A stretch of 64,000 nucleotides of DNA from Dorea sp. 5-2 (GTDB lineage: Bacteria; Bacillota; Clostridia; Lachnospirales; Lachnospiraceae). Positions within the stretch are counted from its first letter, which is position 1; every line of letters starts with the position of its first letter. Location of the stretch: NCBI RefSeq assembly GCF_000403455.2, contig NZ_KE159723.1, forward strand, positions 66,424-130,423. The letters are read 5' to 3'. Of the stretch, positions 1-8,999 are shown piece after piece. The position numbers and the translations under genes are program-made. A model generated the notes under the pieces. That model did not search any database. It was not told where the DNA came from and saw nothing but the letters and a program-made list of their open reading frames with translations.

Positions 1-632
1 CTTGTCAACCATTACATTTGCGCCGGCGGGAACAGTGACCATATAGTTTTTGGAGAAATATTCGTCGGTCTCGATCTTCCATAATAGTCCGCATCTCTTT
101 AACTCAATCGTCATGGCGTCGGAATAATCTTCCGTCCGGTAGGATACGCGGTAAGCCTGGGAAGAGAAGCCTCCGATTATCTTCTTCACACTTTTGATCC
201 GTACACGCTGCTTTTCTTCCGGTGTATTCATCTGTTGTGCCGTGATAAATGCCTCTTTGGTAAGGAATTCACTGGAGTCTTCGATATAAAGCTTATCGTA
301 AACGGTATTCCAGTCCCTGCCAAAAACTGCCTCTGCATATTTCTGTGCGGCATTCTTAGCGCCAAGCTGTGTTTGATACACAACGATAAATATTATGACA
401 GATAAAACAGCAATAGCCAGTTCGGCTAACAGAAGCTTGTCGCCGGTGGTCAGTCCTTGTTTCTCTTTTCCTAAAGAAATAGAAACATTCTGTGAGACCG
501 TAGTGTTCTGAAAGCCTGTAGTATTCTGAAAACCTGGAGCGGTCTGTGATTCTAAAGGTTGGAGCGGTGTTCCGCAATTGCAGCAGAAAGCTGCATGATC
601 GTCGTTATTCGTTCCGCATTCTGGACAAAACA
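1..632 (-). CDS. Zinc-ribbon membrane protein, TcaA-like, partial at left edge
   Basis: The frame is open from an ATG at 632 to the window edge, so the C-terminus is missing. About 210 residues are visible. Cysteines C3/C6 and C17 or C18/C20 form a short N-terminal zinc ribbon. A linker follows with the pentapeptide FQNTT twice, then one membrane segment at about residues 67-86 and an extracytoplasmic domain ending in VTVPAGANVMVDK. This order (zinc ribbon, one membrane helix, outer domain) resembles TcaA/YvbJ-type envelope proteins; that resemblance is inferred by eye. AGGGAGGG lies 8 bases upstream of the ATG. It is the last visible gene of a minus-strand operon and starts 16 bases after the YARHG gene. 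Its role is unknown; sensing of cell-wall state is possible. Confidence 0.75.
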
Positions 633-648
633 TCTTATGTATCCCTCC

Positions 649-1248
649 CTACTCATATTTTTTGATCATATCAATATTGGCAAATTCTAATTTGCTCAGA
701 TATGAATTGATATTGGCGTCAAAATCTGCGGGAGAAATGGTGCCGTGATACCAGCTTTTGCTCTCGAAGTGTGCTTTCAGGTCAGGGCTGTCAAAGATCC
801 TGCCGTGTCTTGCGATGATCTCATTGCGCGCGATCTTAAGGTCCTGTGCGGACAGCCCGGATACATCGGCGTCTGTCAGATATTCGGTAGAGCTGTTTGG
901 GAAAATATAGTCGCCGGCAGCTGTCGTGGCAGGAGCGGGTGTATTGCCCGGATCCGTTGTTCCGGATTGTGCGGATAAGCCTTCGCCTGTGATCAGAATA
1001 TCTTCTTCAAGAGAAGCAATGGTCACATTTTCTTCTTCGTCAAGATCATCGTAATTCTGTGCAAGCTGTGCTTCTTCCAATTCTTTTTTGGATATGCTGC
1101 TTTTTTCTTTTCCCAGGATGCCTCCCTGGGAAAGCCCGATAAAGATACTGCCGCCCAGACAGCATACGATAATGATTGCCGCGATCACTGCGGCGATCTT
1201 CTCTTTGCTGCCTGACGGTTTGTGCTGATTGGTTTCGTTACTCTTCAT
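649..1248 (-). CDS. YARHG domain membrane-anchored protein
   Basis: The protein has 199 residues. A short lysine-rich cytoplasmic start is followed by one hydrophobic helix at about residues 19-42 (IAAVIAAIIIVCCLGG), then an acidic, Thr/Pro-rich linker. The C-terminal 70 residues hold a YARHG domain, recognised by ARNEIIARHGRIF followed by the WYHG and F-x-A-N pattern and a final ANIDMIKKYE. YARHG domains are extracellular modules of unknown molecular function, common in Clostridia and often paired with zinc-ribbon membrane proteins, as here. It begins 12 bases after the stop of the upstream zinc-ribbon gene, with GGCAGGA as ribosome site, so the two are cotranscribed. A surface or envelope role is inferred from topology only. 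Confidence 0.85.
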   Translation of the reverse strand: MKSNETNQHKPSGSKEKIAAVIAAIIIVCCLGGSIFIGLSQGGILGKEKSSISKKELEEAQLAQNYDDLDEEENVTIASLEEDILITGEGLSAQSGTTDPGNTPAPATTAAGDYIFPNSSTEYLTDADVSGLSAQDLKIARNEIIARHGRIFDSPDLKAHFESKSWYHGTISPADFDANINSYLSKLEFANIDMIKKYE

Positions 1249-1260
1249 TCCTGCCGCCCC

Positions 1261-1986
1261 CTAAGATCTTCTTGTACCGCATTCGGTGCAGAAGAGTGAA
1301 TCGTCGTCTAATTCTGCGCCGCAGTTCTTACAGATATTGGATGCCGCGGATGTCTCCGGATCTTGTACCGGCGGCTCCGGATCTGAGATGAACTCAGGTA
1401 CAGGTTCCTTTGCAGGCGCTGCTTCATCATCGGAGACGGGGTCTGCGCTGAAGCAAGACTCTGGTGCAGGAACCGCTTCTGTTATAGGAGAAGCTTCCGG
1501 TATGGAAGAAGTCTCCAAAACGGCAGAGTCAAGCCGTGTCCCGCATTCTACGCAGAATGCTGCGTCGGCTGCATTCGCGAAGCCGCATTTGGGACATCTG
1601 CATCCGCCGGCTGCGGGAGCCGGTGTCGGAGCTGCGGTCAAAGGGGCGCCGCAGCTGATGCAGAATTTGGCGGCCATGTTGTTGCCGAAACCGCAGTGCG
1701 GGCATGGATTTACGGCAGTAGCCTGCTGCAATTCCGCCTGATAGCGTTGATTCTCATTTCTCAGCCGAAGGATCTCGGAGAAGAGGGCGGCGTATTCTGA
1801 GTTGGGATCGTTGACATATTTGCTAACGCATTGTAAGCCCACCTGGTAGGTGAGTTTTTCGATCATCCGGTCGTTTGCCTTGATCAAATTACCGATCCTT
1901 ACGCTTTCGGTTGCTGATCTTGCCTTCTGTGATACGCCTTGTCCGGCGATCGTAATAGAGTCTTTCATTTTGTCGAATAGTGCCAT
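1261..1986 (-). CDS. Triple zinc-ribbon protein
   Basis: The protein has 241 residues. The N-terminal 90 residues look helical and polar, with coiled-coil-like heptads around the stretch ILRLRNENQRYQAEL. Three zinc ribbons of the C-x2-C, C-x2-C type follow: CPHCG/CISCG, CPKCG/CVECG and CKNCG/CTECG, the last at the extreme C-terminus. The second and third are separated by an acidic Pro/Glu-rich linker. There is no membrane segment, so it is probably cytoplasmic. It sits between the amidase lipoprotein and the YARHG gene, with AGGAGG a few bases before its ATG. Zinc ribbons of this sort usually mediate protein contacts; no enzymatic motif is visible and the function is unknown. Confidence 0.8.
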   Translation of the reverse strand: MALFDKMKDSITIAGQGVSQKARSATESVRIGNLIKANDRMIEKLTYQVGLQCVSKYVNDPNSEYAALFSEILRLRNENQRYQAELQQATAVNPCPHCGFGNNMAAKFCISCGAPLTAAPTPAPAAGGCRCPKCGFANAADAAFCVECGTRLDSAVLETSSIPEASPITEAVPAPESCFSADPVSDDEAAPAKEPVPEFISDPEPPVQDPETSAASNICKNCGAELDDDSLFCTECGTRRS

Positions 1987-2021
1987 TGATATTCCTCCTA
2001 TTGTATAAGATTTTCTGAAAT

Positions 2022-2930
2022 TTAGTAACCGAGATATGTATCGATTCCGTTTGCAATGCCCTGGACGATCTGAGACTGATATTCCGGAGACTGCATCATC
2101 ATATCTTCCTGCGGGTTGCTCATATAGCCCATCTCTACGATCGTAACGGGCACCTTGCTCCAGTTATTTCCGCTCATGGTATCTGTCTCCCAGACACGTT
2201 CTTTTCTGCATCCGGTAGCTTCGCACAGTTTATTGAGGATACAGTCGGAGAGCAGCCTGCTGGCAGAGTACATCTCCGGTACGTAAGGGCTCTGCGGAGT
2301 AGTGCAGATGGTCATGGCTCCGGTCGCGGACTGGTTCTCGGAACCGTTGGCATGGATACGTACGTATGCGTCGGCGTTGGCATTGTTGGCGACGTCGGCG
2401 CGCTGGACGCAGCTAAGCGGAATATCGCTGGACTCGCGTGTCATCAGTACGGTATATCCGCGGTTCTCAAGCTCCTGCTTGAGCTGAAGGGAAATATTCA
2501 GGGTCAGTTCGTACTCCGGTACTCCGGTGCTGACGCCGCTTGTGCCGCCGGTATCTGCGCTCTTGTATTCGGAAGAGCCTGGTCCCAGGGGTTCTGTGCC
2601 CTGTGCAACGACGGCGGAATGTCCGGGATCCAGAACGATGGTCTGCGGCCTGGAAGCCGTCTCTCCCTGGACTTGCGCATCCGGAGCGTCTTCGGCGGCT
2701 TCGCTGCCGCTGCCTTCCGGTTCGGATACATCTTCGGATGCATCTTCGTATTCTTTTAGTTTTTCCAGGGCTTCCTGCTCTGCTTGTTCTGCCTTCTCGG
2801 CACGCTGCTTTGCATCGGCGAGTTGTTTCTCCAACTTGCTGATCTTGTCAGCGTCTTTGGATTGTCCGGAACAACCGGAAAGGAACAGAGCCGTACATAA
2901 TATGAATAATAATTTTCGTGATCTTGTCAT
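2022..2930 (-). CDS. N-acetylmuramoyl-L-alanine amidase, lipoprotein (Amidase_3)
   Basis: Amidase_3 enzymes cut the amide bond between N-acetylmuramic acid and the stem peptide of peptidoglycan and need zinc. The signal peptide ends in a lipobox LSGC with Cys20 as the lipidated residue. A coiled coil with many Lys/Ala/Glu follows at about residues 25-65, then a linker, then the catalytic domain. The zinc ligands are in LDPGHS, the glutamate of the stretch before the core, and RIHANG; the catalytic glutamate is in VEMGYMSN. The frame extends upstream to a GTG at 2948, but that codon lies inside the AGGAGG ribosome site. The ATG at 2930, 7 bases after AGGAGG, is therefore chosen (302 residues). 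First gene of the minus-strand operon. Confidence 0.88.
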   Translation of the reverse strand: MTRSRKLLFILCTALFLSGCSGQSKDADKISKLEKQLADAKQRAEKAEQAEQEALEKLKEYEDASEDVSEPEGSGSEAAEDAPDAQVQGETASRPQTIVLDPGHSAVVAQGTEPLGPGSSEYKSADTGGTSGVSTGVPEYELTLNISLQLKQELENRGYTVLMTRESSDIPLSCVQRADVANNANADAYVRIHANGSENQSATGAMTICTTPQSPYVPEMYSASRLLSDCILNKLCEATGCRKERVWETDTMSGNNWSKVPVTIVEMGYMSNPQEDMMMQSPEYQSQIVQGIANGIDTYLGY

Positions 2931-2951
2931 AATCTTTGCCTCCTGCACTCT

Positions 2952-2980
2952 ATTATACTGAATGTTTGTTTCTTTCTCAA
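2952..2980 (-). promoter_or_regulatory. Sigma-A promoter of the amidase operon
   Basis: Reading on the minus strand, a -35 box TTGAGA (2980-2975) is followed by exactly 17 bases and a perfect -10 box TATAAT (2957-2952). It lies just upstream of the amidase start at 2930, which leaves a very short leader. Confidence 0.75.
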
Positions 2981-3105
2981 GTGCTAATCATCATACGGTC
3001 TTATACTTCACATTTTCTTAATTATTATTTAATGCTTTTGCTATATCAAAAACGAGGAAAATAATGTATAATACAACTCATCACCTTAATTTTAGGAGTG
3101 AATAC

Positions 3106-3978
3106 ATGAACAGACCAGTCTTAGGAATTCCGCAGAATACGATAGAGATCTTGCGGAAATATGATTTTTCATTTCAGAAAAAATTCGGACAGAACTTTCT
3201 GATCGACACCCATGTATTGGACAAGATAATTCAGGCTGCAAAGATTGACAAAGAGGATATGGTACTGGAGATCGGCCCGGGGATCGGTACGATGACGCAG
3301 TATCTGGCGGAAGCGGCGGGGAAGGTCGTAGCGGTAGAGATTGATAAGAATCTGATCCCCATACTTTCCGAGACGCTTGGCGGCTATCAGAATGTAAGGA
3401 TCATCAACGAGGATATCCTGAAGTTGGATATCCGGAGTCTTGTGGCAGAGGAGAATGGGGGAAAGCCGGTGAAGGTTGTGGCGAATCTTCCATATTATAT
3501 TACGACTCCGATCATCATGGGATTGTTTGAGGCGCATGTGCCGGTGGAGAGTATCACCGTAATGGTGCAGAAGGAAGTTGCGCAGCGTATGCAGACCGGT
3601 CCGGGAAGTAAGGATTATGGGGCGCTGTCCCTTGCCGTCCAGTATTATGCCGCTCCGTATATTGTAGCGAACGTACCGCCGAATTGCTTTATGCCAAGAC
3701 CGAAGGTAGGGTCGGCGGTAATCCGATTGACTTGTCATGAACTGCCGCCTGTTAAAGTAAAGGATGAGCGGCTGTTATTTGATATTATAAGAGCTTCATT
3801 CGGGCAGAGGAGGAAGACTCTGGTGAACGGGCTGTATCATTCGGACAGGCTTCGGTATTCGAAGGATGAGATTATCCGGGCGGTGGAGAGATTAGGAAAG
3901 GGAGCCGGTGTCAGAGGGGAGTCTCTGACGCTTGAAGAGTTTGCACGGCTGAGTGAATATCTGGAAGAGGCTAAGTGA
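3106..3978 (+). CDS. rsmA: 16S rRNA (adenine(1518)-N6/adenine(1519)-N6)-dimethyltransferase RsmA (KsgA)
   Basis: RsmA dimethylates two adjacent adenines in the 3' terminal loop of 16S rRNA, using S-adenosylmethionine, late in small-subunit assembly. The Rossmann methyltransferase core is visible: KKFGQNFL near the N-terminus, the SAM-binding VLEIGPGIGTMT, the acidic VAVEID, and the catalytic NLPYYI motif. The C-terminal domain carries FGQRRKTLVN. The frame opens at an ATG at 3064, but AGGAG at 3094-3098 lies 7 bases before the ATG at 3106. That gives 290 residues, the usual size, so this start is used. The gene stands alone on the plus strand, divergent from the amidase operon. Loss of this enzyme is a known route to kasugamycin resistance. 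Confidence 0.96.
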   Translation: MNRPVLGIPQNTIEILRKYDFSFQKKFGQNFLIDTHVLDKIIQAAKIDKEDMVLEIGPGIGTMTQYLAEAAGKVVAVEIDKNLIPILSETLGGYQNVRIINEDILKLDIRSLVAEENGGKPVKVVANLPYYITTPIIMGLFEAHVPVESITVMVQKEVAQRMQTGPGSKDYGALSLAVQYYAAPYIVANVPPNCFMPRPKVGSAVIRLTCHELPPVKVKDERLLFDIIRASFGQRRKTLVNGLYHSDRLRYSKDEIIRAVERLGKGAGVRGESLTLEEFARLSEYLEEAK

Positions 3979-4037
3979 CGGGGCGTTCATATAGAGTAAC
4001 TGTTGGTTTTATGGATCTATAGAAGGGAGAGGCTGCT

Positions 4038-5408
4038 ATGGATAAGAAAAGAGAATTCTCATTGTTCGAGATCACACCGGAGATAGAGCATTTTGCAGAG
4101 TTGTGTGAGCGAAATAACGGGATTGACAAGGAACTATATACGAAATTCGAGGTAAAGAGGGGGTTGCGTGACCTGAATGGAAAGGGAGTCCTTGCCGGCC
4201 TGACGAATATTTCTGACGTATGTGCGAAGAAGATCGTAGATGGGGAGGAGGTTCCCTGTGAAGGAAATCTTTACTACCGCGGCTATAATATCAAAGACTT
4301 AGTAAAGGGATTCTTATCGGACGAACATTTTGGGTTCGAAGAGATTACATACCTGCTGTTGTTCGGAGAGCTTCCGAATGAGAAGGAACTGTCGGTATTC
4401 CATGATCTGCTGGTGGAGCGGCGCACCCTGCCGCCGACTTTTGTGCGTGATGTCATCATGAAAGCGCCGAGCCGGGATATGATGGTCAGCTTATCACGAT
4501 CGATCCTGAATCTGTATTCCTATGATGACAAAGCGGACGATACGACGATCCCGAACGTGCTCCGTCAGTGCCTGAACCTGATCAGTGAATTCCCTATGCT
4601 GATGGTATACGGTTATCATGCGTACAATTACCGTCAGGGGAAAGATATGTTCATCTATGCGCCGTCACCGGAACTTTCTACGGCTGAGAATATACTGATG
4701 ATGCTCCGGGAGGATCGGAAGTATACGGCGCTTGAGGCGAAGATCCTTGATATGGCGCTTGTGCTCCATATGGACCATGGCGGCGGTAATAACTCGACAT
4801 TCACGACCCATGTCGTTACGTCCTCCGGAACGGATACGTATTCTACGATCGCGGCGGCGCTTGCGTCCCTGAAAGGACCGAAGCACGGCGGCGCGAATGT
4901 CAAGGTGACGCAGATGTTCGAGGACATGAAGAATGTTGTGAAAGACTGGCAGGATGAGGACGAGATACATCGTTATCTCTGTGATCTTCTGGAGAAGAAA
5001 GCCTTCGACAAAAAAGGGCTGATCTATGGTATGGGCCATGCGATCTATTCCGTATCCGATCCGAGAGCGGACATTTTCAAAGGTTTCGTGAAGCAGCTCG
5101 CGCAGGAGAAGGGCTGTGAAGATGAGTACATGCTCTATGAGAGGGTGGAGCAGATGGCTCCGAAGGTGATCGCAGAGAGAAGGAAGATCTATAAGGGAGT
5201 CAATGCCAACGTAGATTTCTACAGCGGGCTTGTGTACAGTATGCTCGATCTGCCTCCGGCGTTGTATACGCCGATCTTTGCGGCGGCGAGGATCGTAGGG
5301 TGGAGCGCGCACCGACTGGAAGAGTTGAGGAATGTGGATAAGATCATCCGTCCGGCGTATAAGCCGCTGGCGGAGCACAGAGAATATGTGAAGATGGAAG
5401 AACGATAA
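4038..5408 (+). CDS. Citrate synthase / 2-methylcitrate synthase family
   Basis: Citrate synthase condenses acetyl-CoA with oxaloacetate. In an anaerobe without a full TCA cycle it usually feeds glutamate synthesis through 2-oxoglutarate. At 456 residues it is of the longer clostridial type with an N-terminal extension. The three catalytic elements are present: a histidine in HMDHGGGNNSTF, the histidine of GPKHGGAN, and the aspartate of DFYSG. The arginine-bearing GMGHAIYSVSDPRA also fits. GAAGGGAGAGG precedes the ATG. It follows rsmA by about 60 bases, and its stop is 1 base before the hydrolase start, so the latter is translationally coupled. Whether the substrate is acetyl- or propionyl-CoA cannot be told by eye. 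Confidence 0.92.
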   Translation: MDKKREFSLFEITPEIEHFAELCERNNGIDKELYTKFEVKRGLRDLNGKGVLAGLTNISDVCAKKIVDGEEVPCEGNLYYRGYNIKDLVKGFLSDEHFGFEEITYLLLFGELPNEKELSVFHDLLVERRTLPPTFVRDVIMKAPSRDMMVSLSRSILNLYSYDDKADDTTIPNVLRQCLNLISEFPMLMVYGYHAYNYRQGKDMFIYAPSPELSTAENILMMLREDRKYTALEAKILDMALVLHMDHGGGNNSTFTTHVVTSSGTDTYSTIAAALASLKGPKHGGANVKVTQMFEDMKNVVKDWQDEDEIHRYLCDLLEKKAFDKKGLIYGMGHAIYSVSDPRADIFKGFVKQLAQEKGCEDEYMLYERVEQMAPKVIAERRKIYKGVNANVDFYSGLVYSMLDLPPALYTPIFAAARIVGWSAHRLEELRNVDKIIRPAYKPLAEHREYVKMEER

Positions 5409-5409
5409 G

Positions 5410-6339
5410 ATGCGGGATGAATTTGATTATCTTTCCAAAGACGGGAAGACACAGATACATGCGGTGGAGTGGAAGCCCAAAGGCGAAGTCAGAGGAATCT
5501 TGCAGATCTGTCACGGCATGGTGGAGTATATAGAGCGGTATGATGAATTCGCATCCTATATGAGCGATCACGGGTACTACGTGACCGGGCATGATCATCT
5601 GGGGCACGGCAGATCCGTCAATTCCGAAGCGGATTATGGGTATTTTCCTGAGAAGGACGGGAATCGGTTCGTGATCGGAGATATACAGAAGCTTCGGGAG
5701 ATGACGGAGAAGAAATATCCGGATGTGCCCTACCTGATGCTGGGGCACAGCATGGGGTCGTTCCTTCTGCGCCAGTATATGACAGAATATGGGGACGGGC
5801 TTGCAGGCGCAGTGGTCATGGGAACCGGATATCAGCCGATGGCGGTGCTTGGGGCAGGACAGTTGGTGTGCAGGTTCACCGCGATGTTCAGAGGATGGAG
5901 ATACCGCAGTAAATTGGTGGATCATATGAGCATTGGCGGATTCAATAAGAAGTTCGAACCGGGTGAAACCACCAGGGACTGGGTGACGTCAGATAAGGAG
6001 CTTCGCCGGAAGTATGTGGAAGATCCGCTGTGTATGTTCCGGTTTACCCTTGCCGGATATTATCAGATGTTCGAAGGAATGAAGGTACTGGCAAGGAAAG
6101 AGAGTATAGAGCGCATTCCCAAAGATCTGCCGGTTTTATTTGTTGCAGGGATGGAGGATCCTGTGGGAGCATTCGGCAAGAATGTAAGGAAAGTTTATAA
6201 GAAGTATAGAAAGGCAGGCATCGAGAAGACTGCGGTTAAGCTGTATGCGGGAAGCAGGCATGAGATCTTGAATGAGACAAACCGGGCGCAGGTATACGAG
6301 GATCTGTACCGGTGGTGCGAACGCTGCATCCGCATGTGA
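5410..6339 (+). CDS. Alpha/beta hydrolase, monoacylglycerol-lipase type (Hydrolase_4)
   Basis: The 309-residue protein is a serine hydrolase of the lysophospholipase/monoglyceride lipase group. It shows the N-terminal GHDHLGHGRS, the nucleophile elbow GHSMGS with Ser114, an acid residue in VAGMEDPVG and the histidine of GSRHEIL near the C-terminus. These complete a Ser-Asp-His triad. There is no signal peptide, so it is probably cytoplasmic. Its start codon overlaps the spacing of the citrate synthase stop (5408/5410), which implies one mRNA. The natural ester substrate is unknown. Confidence 0.88.
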   Translation: MRDEFDYLSKDGKTQIHAVEWKPKGEVRGILQICHGMVEYIERYDEFASYMSDHGYYVTGHDHLGHGRSVNSEADYGYFPEKDGNRFVIGDIQKLREMTEKKYPDVPYLMLGHSMGSFLLRQYMTEYGDGLAGAVVMGTGYQPMAVLGAGQLVCRFTAMFRGWRYRSKLVDHMSIGGFNKKFEPGETTRDWVTSDKELRRKYVEDPLCMFRFTLAGYYQMFEGMKVLARKESIERIPKDLPVLFVAGMEDPVGAFGKNVRKVYKKYRKAGIEKTAVKLYAGSRHEILNETNRAQVYEDLYRWCERCIRM

Positions 6340-6368
6340 CAAACCTGGTTTTATTTTCCTCTGTTCCC

Positions 6369-6395
6369 TTAACTTTTGGTGTTTTCCGCCGATAT
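6369..6395 (+). promoter_or_regulatory. Sigma-28 (SigD/FliA)-like promoter
   Basis: TTAA at 6369-6372, a spacer of 15 bases, then GCCGATAT at 6388-6395. This matches the Bacillus SigD consensus TAAA-N15-GCCGATAT in the whole -10 octamer and three of four -35 bases. It lies 60 bases before the start of the following unknown gene. No other sigma-A style pair is obvious in this gap. Confidence 0.6.
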
Positions 6396-6455
6396 AGTAA
6401 ATATGAACATAGAAATTTGATTTCTTGAAAAATAAAAGAAAAGGGGGATATTCAG

Positions 6456-7100
6456 ATGAAACTTGATGACCTTTACTATCAGAACATCCAGACAAAGACA
6501 GGTTATGCAGCTGTCACGGCGAACAATGTAGCGGCGGCAGGAAAGACTGCGCAGGAGCAGAATAAAGATGCGGTAGGAGCCGTAGACGACAAGAAGGCCA
6601 ATTCGAATACGGATCGCGTTGAATTCAGCAAGGATACGAAGGTTACGAATAAGATGAGCGATTCCGAGAGAGCTGCTCTTGTAAAGAGCCTGAAAGCTGA
6701 CCTGGATAATCAGATGGCACGCTTTACCAACATGATGACCCAGATGTTCCAGAAGCAGGGAATCACAGGCATGACTGCTCAGGGCGACGATATGTGGAGA
6801 AGGATCGCCAGCGGTAATTTCACAGTGGATGCGCAGACGAAGGCTGAGGCTCAGGAGGCGATCTCTGAAGACGGTTATTGGGGTGTAAAGCAGACATCAC
6901 AGAGGATTTTTGATTTCGCATATGCACTTGCAGGCGACGACCCTGAGAAGATGAAGAAGATGCAGGATGCTGTTGAGAAGGGATTCGAGCAGGCAACGAA
7001 GTCCTGGGGCGGGAAGCTGCCGTCTATTACGGATGAGACGCACAGTGCGATCGGCGATCTGTTTGACAGTTATTACGAGAAGGCAGGAAAAGCGGAATAA
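6456..7100 (+). CDS. Conserved hypothetical protein behind a sigma-28-like promoter
   Basis: The 214-residue protein has no signal peptide or membrane segment. The N-terminus (MKLDDLYYQNIQTKTGY) is followed by an Ala/Asn/Lys-rich low-complexity stretch to about residue 60. A compact domain with regular helices follows: a glutamine/methionine-rich helix MTQMFQKQG, then MWRRIASGNF, GYWGVKQTSQRIFDFAYAL and a C-terminal FDSYYEKAGK. I do not recognise a family. AAGGGGG precedes the ATG by 9 bases. The upstream SigD-like promoter suggests a link to the motility/daughter-cell-separation regulon, but that is an inference from one promoter. The next gene downstream is another unknown protein past a terminator. 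Confidence 0.75.
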   Translation: MKLDDLYYQNIQTKTGYAAVTANNVAAAGKTAQEQNKDAVGAVDDKKANSNTDRVEFSKDTKVTNKMSDSERAALVKSLKADLDNQMARFTNMMTQMFQKQGITGMTAQGDDMWRRIASGNFTVDAQTKAEAQEAISEDGYWGVKQTSQRIFDFAYALAGDDPEKMKKMQDAVEKGFEQATKSWGGKLPSITDETHSAIGDLFDSYYEKAGKAE

Positions 7101-7140
7101 AGCAGAATATAGCGAAGAAATAGAGTTGGAAGTAAGAGGA

Positions 7141-7176
7141 AGGGAACGAGAGATTAAGATCGCGTTCCCTTTTTTT
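7141..7176 (+). terminator. Rho-independent terminator
   Basis: AGGGAACG (7141-7148) pairs with CGTTCCCT (7163-7170) around a 14-base loop, followed by TTTTTT. It ends the unknown gene at 6456-7100. Confidence 0.85.
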
Positions 7177-7260
7177 CATAGAGGATCGCGATCTGTGAGA
7201 GAAAAGCAATACGTGTCCTGCGGATCATAAGCAGGGCATTCTGCCAGGGAGGGATAGGTC

Positions 7261-8913
7261 ATGCCAGGAGTGAAGGAAGCAGGGAAATCTCAGGCTTCGG
7301 CTGCTGCTGCGGCGGCAGCCGCCGCTACGGATGTAAGGATTGCCGGAAAGAATGCAAAGATGGAAGCCGGACAGGTTCTGATCACGGAAGCGGCGAGGCA
7401 TGCGGCAGAGATGAAAGAAGAGCTTTTGAAAGAAAGTTCGGCGAGGAAAGAGGAAGATAAGGAAGACAGGGATCGGACGGAAGAGAAGAAAGATACGTCG
7501 GAACTCTCCCGACAGAGTAAATGGTTTGGGATAGAAGGGAAGTTTCTGAAGGACGCGGATATCAAATGGACGTTGGAGATGTTAAAGGAGCAGTGGGAAG
7601 CGTTTCAGAACTGGATGCCGGCAGCGGACAAAGAATTGTCTGCGCATCTGGAGGAGTTGTCCAAGCTCTATCTTGCGCTTTTGGAAGCGGTTCTTACGCA
7701 TACGGCGGGGGAGGAGCAGCTGCTTCAGATAGAGAGGCTCAATGAGATATTGGCGCAGAAGCTGAATCTTCTGATGGATCTGGACCTGAAAGACCTGATG
7801 AAGCTGCTTGAACAGACCGGAAAAGCAGAAGAATTGGATCGTATCAGATCCAGCGTGTATAAGCAGACGACCGGAGAGTCGATCTCCGCCAGGGCTGCGG
7901 GCAGATTCTTTGCACGGGGGAATGTGAATTCTACGGGAAATACCCGTTATTTTATGCCGGGATCACAGGGGCAGCAGGCAGTGAGCGGCAGAGGCGGAAA
8001 AGGTATGTATACCGCGGCTGCTTCGTCTGCGTCTGCCGGCAGTCTGTCCGCAGCTTCTGAGGAGGGAAGATTCTATGAACTGGCGAAAGGCAGGAATATC
8101 AGGATGAACCAGGCTCTTGATATCCGCGGACAGTCAGGCGAATTGCAGATGAGTCAAAGAGCAAGGGCGCTGAACGGCGCAAAAGGAAGCGGAGGCGCAG
8201 ATATGGGCATCCTGGGCGGGAAGACGTTACCCGGCGGGAAAGAGCTTGCAGGCGCGAACCGTTTTGCCGCGCACATGAACGGAAGCGGGAATCTGCTTGC
8301 CAGTCCGGATATCAGTGCGAGGAATGAAGAAGTATTGGGGCTCCTTGCTGCCGTGACGTCCATAAAGAGCCAGGTATACGCCTCGAATTTAGGAAGAAAT
8401 AACGCTATGAGTACGCCGCTTCGAAGCGCGATCAATCAGATGATAGATTATTATCTGACACAGAAGGGCGCTTATAAAGTATACGGTTATACGGCGAACA
8501 TATATGAGAAGACGAAGAGTCCGCAGAAAGCGATCGAAGAAGGATTGGAGTATGCGTACCGGATCTTCATGGAGAAGAAGGGCGACGCCGTGTATCAGCA
8601 GCAGGAGGCATATTCTGAGAAAGCGGGCTTTTTTCAGATGCTGTTAAAGGGGCAGTCCCTGCAGGCAGACCTGATCCGGGGGATGAAACTGTTGGAGGGA
8701 AACTGGCGGGAGTTCTTGAAAGCCGTCGGTGAGAATGAGAAGAAAGGGATCACCCTGAAGATGCAGAAACACAGCCCCTGGGGAATATTGTTTGAAGCGC
8801 AGGGATTCGAGAAAGGGAAGCGTGAGCAGAAAGGGAAAAGCGTACTTCTGACAGAAATAGCAGGTATAGCGGTACTGATCGTAATATACTTGTGTTTCCG
8901 CTTGTTTTTCTAG
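7261..8913 (+). CDS. Hypothetical protein with C-terminal membrane anchor
   Basis: The 550-residue protein opens with an alanine run (residues about 12-22), followed by a highly charged Lys/Glu region to about residue 80. A helical Leu/Glu-rich segment spans about 90-200, then a low-complexity Gly/Ser/Ala linker to about 365. A folded-looking domain follows at about 365-510 (SAINQMIDYYLTQKG, YTANIYEKTKSPQKAIEEGL). The last 20 residues form one membrane helix (IAGIAVLIVIYLCFRLFF), so it is a tail-anchored protein with its bulk in the cytoplasm. I recognise no family. The N-terminal alanine-rich, charged design recalls the preceding gene, and the two may act together. AGGGAGGG precedes the ATG. 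Confidence 0.75.
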   Translation: MPGVKEAGKSQASAAAAAAAAATDVRIAGKNAKMEAGQVLITEAARHAAEMKEELLKESSARKEEDKEDRDRTEEKKDTSELSRQSKWFGIEGKFLKDADIKWTLEMLKEQWEAFQNWMPAADKELSAHLEELSKLYLALLEAVLTHTAGEEQLLQIERLNEILAQKLNLLMDLDLKDLMKLLEQTGKAEELDRIRSSVYKQTTGESISARAAGRFFARGNVNSTGNTRYFMPGSQGQQAVSGRGGKGMYTAAASSASAGSLSAASEEGRFYELAKGRNIRMNQALDIRGQSGELQMSQRARALNGAKGSGGADMGILGGKTLPGGKELAGANRFAAHMNGSGNLLASPDISARNEEVLGLLAAVTSIKSQVYASNLGRNNAMSTPLRSAINQMIDYYLTQKGAYKVYGYTANIYEKTKSPQKAIEEGLEYAYRIFMEKKGDAVYQQQEAYSEKAGFFQMLLKGQSLQADLIRGMKLLEGNWREFLKAVGENEKKGITLKMQKHSPWGILFEAQGFEKGKREQKGKSVLLTEIAGIAVLIVIYLCFRLFF

Positions 8914-8999
8914 TATATGTTTCTGGTACATGTTTGAATACTGTACTTGACAAGGGGAGCAGGTGTGTGATAGGATTTTGGACATGATCAATAAAAGAT

